Positions 1 through 8,594 are shown, numbered from the stretch's first letter. The stretch: 17,447 bases of DNA from Coemansia sp. RSA 1804 (GCA_027578815.1 JANBTH010000434.1:1-17447); one strand, 5' to 3'. Notes: generated from the letters alone by a model not told the origin. Translations and numbers: made by a program.

Positions 1-1343
1 GGGCGAGTAAGCGGTGCTCTGCGGTGGAGAACACGAACTGGCGTTTTCTGCTGAAGAAGAATCCCATTCTGTCCAAGACTATTGATCTCGTCCAGCTTCT
101 CTTGGGTAAGCTGCTTTGAGAGCCACACCAGTGCGCAGTATTTCTTTGACTTGTTCTCCTCGCCTTCTTTTATTATCGACGTGTCGTCTGGACGGATTAT
201 CTGCAAGCGGCGTACCTGAACAGGCGAGTTTGAGCTCACAAGACCAGCCTCAATATCGTGAATCTGCTCCTGAGTGATGACTTTGATACGCGGGTTCATG
301 CATTCTATGTAGAATGGGCGTCCGTCGCCCAGCATGCGAACATCGGCGTCCTCTCGGCCAGAACCTACCAGATTATACTCATCGCAGCGGACGAGTCGCT
401 GAAGGGGCTCGCCAATAACCTCTGCAACCGAGGTTTCGGTCATCCTTCTGCCTTCCACAATAAACGGAGTCTGGCTTATGTTTCTTTCGAGCTTTAAATA
501 CCGTCCACCAACAAACAACGACGCCCTTTTAAATGTAAGCGACTCTATCTTTGCTTGCGAAGAGACGGCTGAAGGCGGACAAGCAAAGTTCTCGGTAAGC
601 CAGTCATCTGAACGCTGGCCAAGCTCTGCAAGTACTACAGACAAAGACTTGCCAGCCGGCTGTGCCGCAACCGTCTTTCCACGACGGTATTTGGGTTGTT
701 TAGCAGGAGCACCCTGATCTGGAAATAAGGGTTGGTGTTCTTGGGAGGTTTCTTCGTGACTGAAGACAACGTCAATCCTTGTATCGCTGCTAGAATCCGC
801 CTTGATCCCACACATAACAGAAAGCCGATGTAATATCAGATAGCGCACAACGTCTTTAATCTCGGGGACGCTGGATGCTGCCAAAGGCATTTCCTGCTTC
901 TTCCCAGCTATTGCGACTGACCTGTGCCGTATGTAGATGCTCTTCGGAAGCTCAATGCCTACAGACACATTCGGAGAGTCAAATGCCTGCATTTTATACT
1001 TTTCGGCTATAGAGGTTGCCAGATCCAAATCTAGTATGCCTAAACATGCAGTACATAATTGGCTGTCTTGGACTTTTCCATCTTTGTCGTTGTGGACTTT
1101 TTGGCCTTGCTCTTTATCTGCTTCTGATTTTGCTTCCGTTTCAAATACATGGCATATGTCGTTGGAACCGCATTCGTGGTAGATGGGACCGACAGGTAGC
1201 TGAATAAACCGTAGGACACACAGGCCGCATAATCCAAAGCCACGAAGATTCATTGCTGCTTGTTTAACTTGGTTGACGCACCCGTATGGCGAGTGTCCCG
1301 ATTTGATCCAATCGGCAATCACCTCCTCAATCGCCGTAGACAT
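1..1343 (-). CDS. PUS10: tRNA pseudouridine synthase Pus10 (3'-truncated by window edge)
   Basis: The frame is open from ATG at 1343 to the left edge, giving 447 residues without a stop; human PUS10 is about 529, so the end of the catalytic domain lies outside. Pus10 makes pseudouridine 54/55 in the T-arm of tRNA. The N-terminal accessory domain shows the two zinc CxxC pairs, C39/C42 and C97/C100, the latter in CTACLGIL as in the family. The catalytic part has FVGGRYLKLERNISQTPF, then GREDADVRMLGDGRPFYIE, with the presumed nucleophile D332 (DNA 348-350) in the GRED motif. The first ATG lies just after a short AT-rich leader and no earlier in-frame start is needed, so I use it. It is divergent from the ubiquitin hydrolase gene. 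Archaea and animals have Pus10 and budding yeast does not, so its presence is informative. Identification is firm; only the missing 3' end and unseen introns are open. Confidence 0.93.
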   Translation of the reverse strand, partial: MSTAIEEVIADWIKSGHSPYGCVNQVKQAAMNLRGFGLCGLCVLRFIQLPVGPIYHECGSNDICHVFETEAKSEADKEQGQKVHNDKDGKVQDSQLCTACLGILDLDLATSIAEKYKMQAFDSPNVSVGIELPKSIYIRHRSVAIAGKKQEMPLAASSVPEIKDVVRYLILHRLSVMCGIKADSSSDTRIDVVFSHEETSQEHQPLFPDQGAPAKQPKYRRGKTVAAQPAGKSLSVVLAELGQRSDDWLTENFACPPSAVSSQAKIESLTFKRASLFVGGRYLKLERNISQTPFIVEGRRMTETSVAEVIGEPLQRLVRCDEYNLVGSGREDADVRMLGDGRPFYIECMNPRIKVITQEQIHDIEAGLVSSNSPVQVRRLQIIRPDDTSIIKEGEENKSKKYCALVWLSKQLTQEKLDEINSLGQNGILLQQKTPVRVLHRRAPLTR

Positions 1344-1728
1344 ATCCTCAAAACCTTAGCGATATAGAAAGAAAAATAGTAGCAATTCAAAGCGCGCGGA
1401 GAAAGAAGCAAAAAACGAAAGATGTTAAATTTCGTCATTATCGGAAATCATTCAGCCAAAGAAGCAGAAAAGTATTGGTGTTAGATTGGTAAATATGGTT
1501 TTTGGTCATCTGAAAGTGTTTCTGATTGACAGCTCACAATTTTTTACTTTCTCCGACATTAGCGTTTTTGAATACTCGTAAAGAGTGACGTGTGGGGTCT
1601 ATTTAATTCCTTCATCTCTTTTCTCTCTCTTTTCTGCTCATTCGTTTTCAGTTATATTATTCGTCCATTTTCTTTTTTGTTGAATATTTTTTTATCTTGT
1701 CCAAAAGCATTTTCTGTCTGTCGCCACC
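1344..1728. promoter_or_regulatory. Divergent intergenic promoter region, PUS10 / UCH
   Basis: These 385 bases separate two head-to-head start codons and must carry both promoters. The right half is T- and CT-rich (about 1600-1715), typical of the leaders in this window. TGACGTGTGG at 1586-1595 resembles a CRE/UPRE-type bZIP site, but a single short match is weak evidence. I see no clear TATA box for either gene and no other gene. Confidence 0.5.
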
Positions 1729-2421
1729 ATGTCTGCTGTCGTTAAAAAGATATACTGGATACCGCTTGAGGCTTCGCCCGAGTCCATGAACAAGGTGATC
1801 CACCAGATGGGCGTTGACCCGTCAGTAAAGTTCAACGATGTCTATGGCTTTGATGATGAGCTCCTTGACATGGTTTCCAAGCCAGTCCACGCCCTGGTGT
1901 TTTTGTTCCCCCTCACCGATGGTCTTGAGAGTGCTAAGAAGGAGGAAGCCCTGAGCAGCGAAAACAAAGTGTCACCAAACGTGTGGTTTATGCGGCAGAC
2001 CATCGGCAATGCCTGCGGCACAATGGCTATATTCCACGCGCTGGGAAACAACCAAAAGACGATTCCCATGGGCGGAAACATTTCCGAGTTCTTTAAGGAG
2101 GTGAACGGGCTTTCGCCCGAGGACAAGGCCAAGGAGCTTGAGCAGAGCAAGCCCATGGAGGAAGCCCACACGAGCGGAGCAATTGAGGGTCCGTCCGAGG
2201 TTCCAGAGGCTGAAGCTGAAATGGATCTTCACTTTGTTACGTATTCTATTGTCGATGGCGATTTGTACGAGCTTGACGGCAGGATGCCCGCTCCCATCAA
2301 CCATGGTCCGGCCACCGATGTGCTGAGGGATGGTGTGCGCGTCATCAAGAAGCGCATTGGCCAGATTGGAGACGACGCGCGTGAGTTTGTAGTTGTTTCC
2401 CTGAACCAGGACCAGCAGTAG
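1729..2421 (+). CDS. Ubiquitin carboxyl-terminal hydrolase, UCH-L3/Yuh1 type (peptidase C12)
   Basis: This 230-residue protein has the same length as human UCH-L3. It is a cysteine protease that removes small adducts and processes ubiquitin or NEDD8/Rub1 precursors in the cytosol and nucleus. The active-site set is complete: Q90 (oxyanion hole), nucleophile C96 in QTIGNACGT, H168 and D183 in the LYELDGR motif. The acidic, Gly/Pro-containing stretch at about 147-165 sits where the family has its flexible crossover loop over the active site. The start lies in a textbook context, GCCACCATG. No signal peptide or membrane segment is seen. It shares its upstream region with PUS10 and lies in tandem with the peroxiredoxin 578 bases downstream. 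The family call is very secure; whether it prefers ubiquitin or Nedd8 cannot be read from the sequence. Confidence 0.96.
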   Translation: MSAVVKKIYWIPLEASPESMNKVIHQMGVDPSVKFNDVYGFDDELLDMVSKPVHALVFLFPLTDGLESAKKEEALSSENKVSPNVWFMRQTIGNACGTMAIFHALGNNQKTIPMGGNISEFFKEVNGLSPEDKAKELEQSKPMEEAHTSGAIEGPSEVPEAEAEMDLHFVTYSIVDGDLYELDGRMPAPINHGPATDVLRDGVRVIKKRIGQIGDDAREFVVVSLNQDQQ

Positions 2422-2999
2422 TTTTGAGTGCCTAGCAAGAGTATTTTTGTTGCCAGTGTATCATTTCTTCATCCCCTTGCTTATCTTTGAAAGAGTTAAA
2501 AGGCTGAACAGAAAGTTAAACAAATGGTTTTACAAGGTTTCCGTGTGGAATGATTAGCGTTCAGGATGTTAACATAAGCGGCTGGGGATTAAGATTTGCT
2601 GTTCCGTAATCTGCATAAAAAGCTCTTTGGAAACTGTGATTTGGTTTTATATCTATAAAAATATTGATTTTACCATTTGTGCAAGATATCGCGCCATCGC
2701 GACCTACATTTTAAATTCTGGCCATGTGCCTCTTGCATCGCAACAATAGCAGTCTATCACAAATGCGGAATGGGGGGCAATATCCACCAGCATTTGATAA
2801 ATGTGGCATTTTGCAAGCAGTTCTTGTAGAAAAAAGGGATTGCGCAACCGAGCAACACACACTATATAAATCGATGGACCTGGCTCCGTCATAAAGAAAG
2901 GATAGAACGCAAAACCCCAGCCCTGTCTGTCCCAATTAATATTTTTTGTCTTTAGTTCTGCATTATTCAAAGTAAACAAGCTCTTTTTGTCTTCACAGA
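2422..2999. other. Intergenic: UCH 3' region and peroxiredoxin promoter
   Basis: The left part is AT-rich 3' flanking DNA without a recognisable gene. The inverted repeat TCGCG-CCAT-CGCGA lies at 2689-2702. A TATA-like element follows at 2863-2870. The leader ends with a pyrimidine tract and CTTCACAG directly before the peroxiredoxin ATG; this looks like a splice acceptor, but I find no convincing donor. Short open frames on the minus strand here resemble no family I know. Confidence 0.5.
2863..2870 (+). promoter_or_regulatory. TATA-like box of the peroxiredoxin gene
   Basis: TATATAAA lies 130 bases upstream of the ATG at 3000. With a start site 30-60 bases downstream, it would give a leader of about 70-100 nt. 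It is one of only two good TATA matches I noticed upstream of genes in the window, and suits a stress-inducible redox gene. Role inferred from position only. Confidence 0.45.
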
Positions 3000-3665
3000 A
3001 TGGCGCCCTTGCGACTTGGATCCCTTGCACCCAACTTTGATGCTGAAACCACCACTGGGCCTGTGAACTTTCACGAGTTCATTGGCGATTCGTGGGGAGT
3101 TCTTTTCTCGCACCCAGCGGACTTCACGCCGGTGTGCACCACGGAGCTTGGCGAGGTCCAGAGGCTTGTTCCCGAGTTCAACAAGCGCAATGTCAAGGTC
3201 ATCGGACTGAGCACCAACGACCTGACCGACCACGCCAAATGGGTCGACGACATCAACGAGGTCAACAACGTCACCGTCAACTTCCCAATCATCGCCGACA
3301 AGAACCGCGAGGTTGCCACGCTGTACGATATGCTGGACAGTGTTGAGCACGATGCGTCCAACGTTGTTAATGGCATTCCGTTCACTGTGCGCTCTGTGTT
3401 TGTGATCGATCCTGCCAAGAGGATCCGCCTTATCCTCACATACCCAGCCAGCTGTGGACGCAACTTTGACGAGCTCCTGCGTGCCATTGACTCGCTGCAG
3501 CTGTCGGACAAGCAGCCGATTGCCACACCGGCCAACTGGAAGCCTGGAGAGGATGTTATCGTCCATGTTAGCGTGCCTACTGAGAAAGCAAAAGAGATCT
3601 TCCCAGAGGTCAAGGAAACGCTGCCTTACTTGCGGTTTGCTACTTTGCCTGAAGAAACCAACTAA
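3000..3665 (+). CDS. 1-Cys peroxiredoxin, PRDX6 type
   Basis: This 221-residue thiol peroxidase (human PRDX6 has 224) reduces hydrogen peroxide and lipid hydroperoxides. The active site is HPADFTPVCTTE with P39, T43 and peroxidatic C46; R131 completes the pocket. The extended C-terminal domain typical of the Prx6 class is present (EKAKEIFPE.....PYLRF). GDSWG at 29-33 and H25 match two members of the human phospholipase triad, but the third (Asp140 in human) aligns to Ala here, so that side activity is doubtful. The protein has a second cysteine, C152, in YPASCGRNFDE, where most relatives have Thr or Val. No mitochondrial or secretory presequence is visible, so it is probably cytosolic. It is convergent with the glucosidase gene, only 129 bases away. 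The family call is secure. Confidence 0.96.
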   Translation: MAPLRLGSLAPNFDAETTTGPVNFHEFIGDSWGVLFSHPADFTPVCTTELGEVQRLVPEFNKRNVKVIGLSTNDLTDHAKWVDDINEVNNVTVNFPIIADKNREVATLYDMLDSVEHDASNVVNGIPFTVRSVFVIDPAKRIRLILTYPASCGRNFDELLRAIDSLQLSDKQPIATPANWKPGEDVIVHVSVPTEKAKEIFPEVKETLPYLRFATLPEETN

Positions 3666-3752
3666 CCACACACATTGCCTATTGTATTGGTAGCACAGTT
3701 TTTCTCAAATATATCTTGCTCTGAGTTTATTTATTAAACATTAAACGTATGT

Positions 3753-3758
3753 TTTATT
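3753..3758 (-). terminator. Poly(A) signal of the glucosidase I gene
   Basis: AATAAA on the minus strand, 37 bases past the stop codon at 3795; a second copy lies at 3726-3731. Both fall between two convergent genes, so the 3' untranslated regions of the glucosidase and peroxiredoxin transcripts probably overlap. Confidence 0.5.
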
Positions 3759-3794
3759 TGTCAGCAACTTTTGGACCACGAAACCTGCCAAAGG

Positions 3795-6248
3795 TCAATA
3801 CTTCTCTGCCATTATCAATACAATGAGCGTTGTCCATCCAGTAAATGGATGCGTGCCCTGGCCATGCCCGTCTTCCGGGTTGTACTGCTCCCAGAAGAAC
3901 CGCGACTCCCTGTACTGCTTGCCAATGTTGTCAATCAGATTCCGACGCAGACCTGTGTATATGCGCTGCGCCTGCTCTTGGTAAGGGCCTTCCACAGTAA
4001 TGTAGTTGCGGTAAAGCGAAGACAGCAGCAGATAGTTGATATTGATCCACACCGGCCCGCGCCAGTAGTCCTCGCCCTTTCCATAGTATGGATCGCTCTT
4101 GGACAGCGAGCGGATTCCGTAGTCCGTCCACAGCTCGTTTGGATCCTCAACAATATCCAAGATATGTCCAAGCTTGGCCGAATGCGGCGGTACAAGCCCC
4201 AGAAGCACAGGAAACAGACTGATGTATCCCTTATGGCAAACAAAGTCAGGCTCGGTCGCTGTACTCGCATCGTCCTCCAGCTCATCATAGTCATCGCGTA
4301 CACGCACGGTCACATCACAGTACATGTTTTCATCGTCGTTCCAATGCAGCTCATCCAGTCTGCGCAAGTACAGCTGAAGATTGCTGTTGGATGGTATCGC
4401 CACATTCTCTTCTGTACTGCTAGTGTTGGTAGATGCAAAGGTGGCGAGCTCCGCGTTCACCATCTCCATATAGGTGACCCATGAGAATAGATCAACATGA
4501 AGCTCGCCAGTGCTTGGAGGCCGTGCGCGAGGATAGTCGTCGATGCCTGATGTAAGCGTGTGGTCCATTGTGCGGCCGCGCCATCTAAAGCCATAGGCCG
4601 CATTCATGCGCTGCTCGCTGCCAGACAACCCGCCTGCAACATTGTGCACTTCGCCCGCTTGTGTCCTGTGGAAAAACTCTAGTAATCTGGACACGTACTC
4701 TGCCATCTTGCCAAGATCGTCGCGCATTGCTTGGGTCTTTGTCTCAATGTCGATACCCTGTGCCCTGCTATCCACGTTGATGGTCTTGCCAAGCGATTCG
4801 GTAACGTTGGCGGCCTTAGTCCACGAGGCAAGCATCTGAATAGGTAGCAGGAGTGTGGGAGGGTTGGCGAAATTTGGATACTGAACCTGGAACTCCTTGG
4901 GCACCTTGCTGCGTGCCTCCTCGCCGAGTATTTGCTCACGTGCAATCCATCCGTTGCTGTCCATCGTTTGGAACCAGCTGTGCAGAATCTCCACGCTCAG
5001 CTCGCTGTCCCAGTGACCCAGAACAAGCTGGTGGAATCCTTCGTCCCAAAGAAAGCCTCGTGGAAAGAATGGGCGTGATGGTGCTGCTGCAAAGAGCGAG
5101 TAAGGCTCACAAAGCTCGGGATCAGCAATCCTTACGTCTCTCTGATCGTATTCGGGCTTTGGATCCTTTGAAACAAGCCCACTTCCATAAAAGTATCCAA
5201 TTCCTCCTATTAAGCTACTCAGCGCATTACGCGCCATCTCGATCTCCGTATTGTCAAATCCCTTTTCGCGGAGACCAAACACTGAATCGAAGCGAGTATC
5301 AAAGTCCTTGCGCTTGTTATTTACAACCGTGTCAATTGATTCATTGTCAATCTTTGCGCTCTCGTCAGCACACTCGTATACCACATCAAAAGAGAAATCG
5401 CCTCGCACAACCATTTGCGCAAAGAATAGATTTTTTCCCTTTTTCTTTGGAATGTCGGTGTCTAAGCTAAACAGCATATGGCCTGGGAACGGCGCCTTTC
5501 TTTCCGTTTGCTCAATTACCTTGATCATACGTGTTTTGGCCGATGCTACGACCCTTTGACTGATGAATTCCTTGGCACGCCAAACCTCGGTCTTTGGAAC
5601 CTTTAATGCGACCCCGCTGATCTTGCTGACTGACGAAATACCATCTACCTTTAGTAGGTTCTCTGGTAACTGTGGCGATACATTGCTTTGCGCAGGCACG
5701 ATCCGAATATTGAAGCGACCAAGCTCAGGAGTCTTGCCCCTAATAGTCAGCATATCGTCAAGAACAGACATTAACATCGTGCCATTTCCCTCGAGACCAA
5801 AGTAATACATTAGCGATACGCCATCAGTATCCTCCTTAAGAGTCTTGCCGCTAAAGCGGGCCGCCCAGCTACCGCCATTCGTGCCAGACATTTTGACAAA
5901 CTCGGACTTTATCTCAACACCATGGTCGGTATCTCGCATTATTTGCTCTCCAAAGTCGCGTCCGTTGTGTCGTGCATACCCGTATTCGCTCAAATTGTCG
6001 CCAAGCTCGCATGAATGCCGAATGGAGTCCCAGTTGCGCTGGTTATCGAGTCCAAACCACATCAGCCCGCTGAGCAAAGAGTTTGGCAGCCGTGGCCGTG
6101 TGCCGAAATATAGATTTGGTCTGTATGTGCCCCAGAAAAGGTCATTGTCTAGTTCACTTTTGGAATTATCTGCTTTAGCCGAGTTCATGCCACTCGTACA
6201 TGCGTAGAAATTCAGAGAAAGTATTAGTAATGATTTGAGAAGCCCCAT
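3795..6248 (-). CDS. CWH41: Mannosyl-oligosaccharide glucosidase (processing alpha-glucosidase I, GH63)
   Basis: This 817-residue enzyme trims the outermost alpha-1,2-glucose from Glc3Man9GlcNAc2 on new glycoproteins in the ER lumen, the first step of the calnexin quality-control pathway. The N-terminus is a short hydrophobic signal or anchor (about 2-19), followed by WGTYRPNLYFGTRPR, the family's start motif. In the (alpha/alpha)6 catalytic domain I see RPFFPRGFLWDEGFHQ (W401), GEEARSKVP (about 445), SGIDDYPRA with D570/D571, YWRGPVWININYLLL and WEQYNP (E787). D570 and E787 are my candidates for catalytic acid and base by position in the family. The length matches yeast Cwh41 and mammalian MOGS (about 830). 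The frame is uninterrupted. It is convergent with the peroxiredoxin and divergent from the first Bud22-like gene. The call is very secure; the residue assignment is inference. Confidence 0.96.
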   Translation of the reverse strand: MGLLKSLLILSLNFYACTSGMNSAKADNSKSELDNDLFWGTYRPNLYFGTRPRLPNSLLSGLMWFGLDNQRNWDSIRHSCELGDNLSEYGYARHNGRDFGEQIMRDTDHGVEIKSEFVKMSGTNGGSWAARFSGKTLKEDTDGVSLMYYFGLEGNGTMLMSVLDDMLTIRGKTPELGRFNIRIVPAQSNVSPQLPENLLKVDGISSVSKISGVALKVPKTEVWRAKEFISQRVVASAKTRMIKVIEQTERKAPFPGHMLFSLDTDIPKKKGKNLFFAQMVVRGDFSFDVVYECADESAKIDNESIDTVVNNKRKDFDTRFDSVFGLREKGFDNTEIEMARNALSSLIGGIGYFYGSGLVSKDPKPEYDQRDVRIADPELCEPYSLFAAAPSRPFFPRGFLWDEGFHQLVLGHWDSELSVEILHSWFQTMDSNGWIAREQILGEEARSKVPKEFQVQYPNFANPPTLLLPIQMLASWTKAANVTESLGKTINVDSRAQGIDIETKTQAMRDDLGKMAEYVSRLLEFFHRTQAGEVHNVAGGLSGSEQRMNAAYGFRWRGRTMDHTLTSGIDDYPRARPPSTGELHVDLFSWVTYMEMVNAELATFASTNTSSTEENVAIPSNSNLQLYLRRLDELHWNDDENMYCDVTVRVRDDYDELEDDASTATEPDFVCHKGYISLFPVLLGLVPPHSAKLGHILDIVEDPNELWTDYGIRSLSKSDPYYGKGEDYWRGPVWININYLLLSSLYRNYITVEGPYQEQAQRIYTGLRRNLIDNIGKQYRESRFFWEQYNPEDGHGQGTHPFTGWTTLIVLIMAEKY

Positions 6249-6650
6249 CTTTTAAGAAAGCACATGCAAAAATAATACGGGGTATTTGAGAATTAGCAAA
6301 AGAAAGAAAGCTACCTGGGCTGCAGTCAGTCAAACTCGCTAAATAATGCCTTGCGAGGTTTTCATTGTGATCAGTACTCGTTTTTACAATCGCCAGTGAC
6401 GTCGTTACGTTAATCGCGATCTATGAGTGTTGACATCCGCTTTACTAACAATCTGCTGGGAATCAAAAATGCTTTACTGATTTAGTGATCGGTTATTAAG
6501 AAAATCCTTTTTTGCTTTTAGCAGGGACAAAGGCATTATTTTTCTAGTGATCAGTCCTTTTTTCTTTTCCTTTTTCCTCTACTTTAAAAGTTTGTCATTT
6601 GTTATAGCTCATTTATCTCGGCCAGGCTATTCAGTATTGTACTTTTTGAA
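6249..6650. promoter_or_regulatory. Divergent intergenic region, glucosidase I / Bud22-like
   Basis: These 402 bases lie between two head-to-head ATGs. They hold TGACGTCG at 6397-6404, one base from a perfect CRE palindrome, closer to the glucosidase start. They also hold two TGATCA sites (6368-6373 and 6548-6553) and a long pyrimidine/T tract at about 6555-6585 before the Bud22-like gene. I see no gene inside. Confidence 0.5.
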
Positions 6651-7418
6651 ATGGCAACAGTAAAGGAAATAAACCAGGAAGTAGGCCTCCTTGAGACAAA
6701 AACCGGCGATGGCAAGCCTTCTTGGAAGGCTCTGGCCAAGGAGGGGAAGAGATTAAGGATTGAAGCGAAAAAGAACAGAGCAGCCACCAAAGCTACCACT
6801 AAATTGAAACAATCTAGCGATGATCCGAATGCAGCTGATCCACATCAGGAGAAGCTCCGTAGGATGCGGATCGAAAAGGCCCAGCAAGCGCTTCGCCAGA
6901 GATGTCGGGTTTTCCATTCGATAATGAAGAGAATTACCAACCTTGAAAAGCAAACGAGACTGCGCCGTATAAGGAAGGCGAAAAAAGTATTTGACAAATT
7001 TGATAGCAGCGAAAGGGACGCGAATAAAGCAAAGACGGCTGTTAGCGAAAACACAGAGCTTCTGGAGAATGTCCAAAAGATAAAAGTGGACGATCTGGTG
7101 GAGTGCATGGTCCTGAGGTCCTATAAAAGAAGCCCTGTGATTCGCGAGGCTTTCGGCGAGTACGAGTGCGAGCCACACATTAAGGTTTTGTCAGACGATA
7201 AAACGGCAATGCGTTTGCTAAAAGATGTGAAGGCTGTCAACGTCATCAAGGCTGCTGTGCTGGCTGTCGAAGCGCTGATAGAGGGATCCAACACCAAAGC
7301 CGCGAAGAAGCTTGCAAGAGAAAAAGCCAAACAACTAAGAAAAAGCAGGAAGGAGCTTGCGAAGCAGGAGGCTCTTAATGCCGATTCCGTTGACCAAGAC
7401 AATGAGCAACTAGTTTAG
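6651..7418 (+). CDS. Bud22/SRFBP1-family paralogue lacking the C-terminal signature
   Basis: This 255-residue, very basic protein is a close tandem paralogue of the gene at 7778-9016. The two align without gaps from residue 1 to about 245, and 70 of 78 residues in block 139-216 are identical by eye count. The first 60 residues are only about half identical. It stops where the full copy continues into its acidic tract, the NRPGQRARR motif and the C-terminal HPSWEA element, and I find no remnant of these in the 359 bases downstream. Its own stop is followed at once by AATAAA (7421-7426), so it looks like a finished short gene rather than one broken by a single mutation. The start shares the GAAATGGC context with the other copy. 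It may be a nucleolar ribosome-biogenesis protein or a modulator of the full-length copy, but the function is not established. Confidence 0.8.
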   Translation: MATVKEINQEVGLLETKTGDGKPSWKALAKEGKRLRIEAKKNRAATKATTKLKQSSDDPNAADPHQEKLRRMRIEKAQQALRQRCRVFHSIMKRITNLEKQTRLRRIRKAKKVFDKFDSSERDANKAKTAVSENTELLENVQKIKVDDLVECMVLRSYKRSPVIREAFGEYECEPHIKVLSDDKTAMRLLKDVKAVNVIKAAVLAVEALIEGSNTKAAKKLAREKAKQLRKSRKELAKQEALNADSVDQDNEQLV

Positions 7419-7548
7419 TGAATAAAGCTTTAACTAAAACAAAGTGAAGGAAAAGAAATAAAAAATGATATTAAACCATGCCTAAAATCCAAGGCTCAGC
7501 CGGAACTTGAGTAAGAGGAAACTCGAATGAACTGCGATTCCGTTGACC
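7382..7548. repeat. 14-base direct repeat pair at the end of the short Bud22-like gene
   Basis: CGATTCCGTTGACC occurs at 7382-7395, inside the last codons, and again at 7535-7548, 153 bases downstream in non-coding DNA. It is a candidate footprint of the event that ended the homology with the full-length copy. A chance match cannot be excluded. Confidence 0.45.
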
Positions 7549-7777
7549 TTTATTAAAATATGGTTCCTGTGTTCTGGTTTCATTGCCTCAAAAGCCACAA
7601 TAGATCAGGAAATCCTCTGATCAAAAGATCAGCACTAGAAAAATACTTTTTATTTTTGGCTGGGCTATATTCACCATCATTCTTCTGAACACTTTCTTTT
7701 TCTTTCTTTTTCCTGGAGCTTATTCATGTTTTGATATAACTTGCCCAACCTACTCAAAACTGTACTTTTTTTCTGAA
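7419..7777. other. Intergenic between the Bud22 paralogues
   Basis: These 359 bases hold the poly(A) signal of the first gene at 7421-7426, then AT-rich DNA. The 14-base sequence CGATTCCGTTGACC at 7535-7548 repeats the coding sequence at 7382-7395. GATCAG sites lie at 7603-7608 and 7628-7633, with TGATCA at 7618-7623. T/CT-rich DNA leads into the second gene. No remnant of the missing Bud22 C-terminus is recognisable in any frame. Confidence 0.55.
7421..7426 (+). terminator. Poly(A) signal of the short Bud22-like gene
   Basis: AATAAA begins two bases past the TAG stop at 7416-7418. This is unusually close, and implies a very short 3' untranslated region if it is used. Confidence 0.4.
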
Positions 7778-8594
7778 ATGGCGGCGGCAAAGAACATTAA
7801 CTGGGAAATAAGCCTTCTAGAGGCAAAGACTGGCGAGGGTTCGTCTTCTTGGAAGGCTCTGGCCAAGGAGGCAAAGAGAAAACGAGTCGAAGAGAAAAAG
7901 GGCAAGCTGTCTACCGGAACTACCCCTAAATTGAAGACACCAAACGACAACTCTGATACAGTTGAAACACAGCAGGAGAAACTTCGTAGGTTGCGGATCG
8001 AAAAAGCTCAGCGTGCACTCCACCAAAGACGTCGGATTTTCCATTCGATAATAAAGACGATTGCAAGTCTTGAAAAGCAAAAGAGACTGCGCCGCGTAAA
8101 GAAAGCGAAAGCCCTATTGGAGAGTTCTGACACCAACGAGAAGGATACGGAGGAAGCAAAGGCGACTATTAGCGAGAACACGGAGATTCTAGAGAATGTC
8201 CAGAAGATAAAAGTAGACGATCTAGTGGAATGTATGGTCTTGAGGTTCTACAAGAGAAGTCCTGCAATCCGCGAGGCCTTTGGCGAGTACGAGTGCGGGT
8301 CGCATATTAAGGCTCTGTCAGACGATAAGACAGCAATGCGTATGCTGAACGATATAAAAGCAGTGAACGTTATCAAGGCTGCCGTGTTGGCGGTTGAAGC
8401 ATTGATTGAGGGATCCAACACAAAGGAGGCGAAGAATCTTGCAAAGGAAAAGACTAAACAGATGAAAAAGAGTAGGAAGGATCTTGCGAAGCAGGAAGCT
8501 TTCAAAAACAAATCTGTTGATCAAACCGACAAAGAGGATACTAGCGCCAAATCGACATTTGTGGCTAGTCTGGGCGATTTTGACAGCGATGACT

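Noticed and set aside
2971..2998. Intron ending at CTTCACAG just before the peroxiredoxin ATG
   Set aside because: The only nearby donor (GTAAAC) would give an intron of under 30 nt, too short; other donors are poor. The pyrimidine tract is probably a leader element.
2967..3671. 234-codon open frame on the minus strand opposite the peroxiredoxin
   Set aside because: It mirrors a conserved coding gene, has no recognisable domain, and is explained by codon bias of the opposite strand.
3771..5470. Long plus-strand open frames (3771-4484, 4853-5470) opposite glucosidase I
   Set aside because: They lie antisense to an unambiguous GH63 gene and encode low-information sequence rich in Arg, Ser, Cys and Pro.
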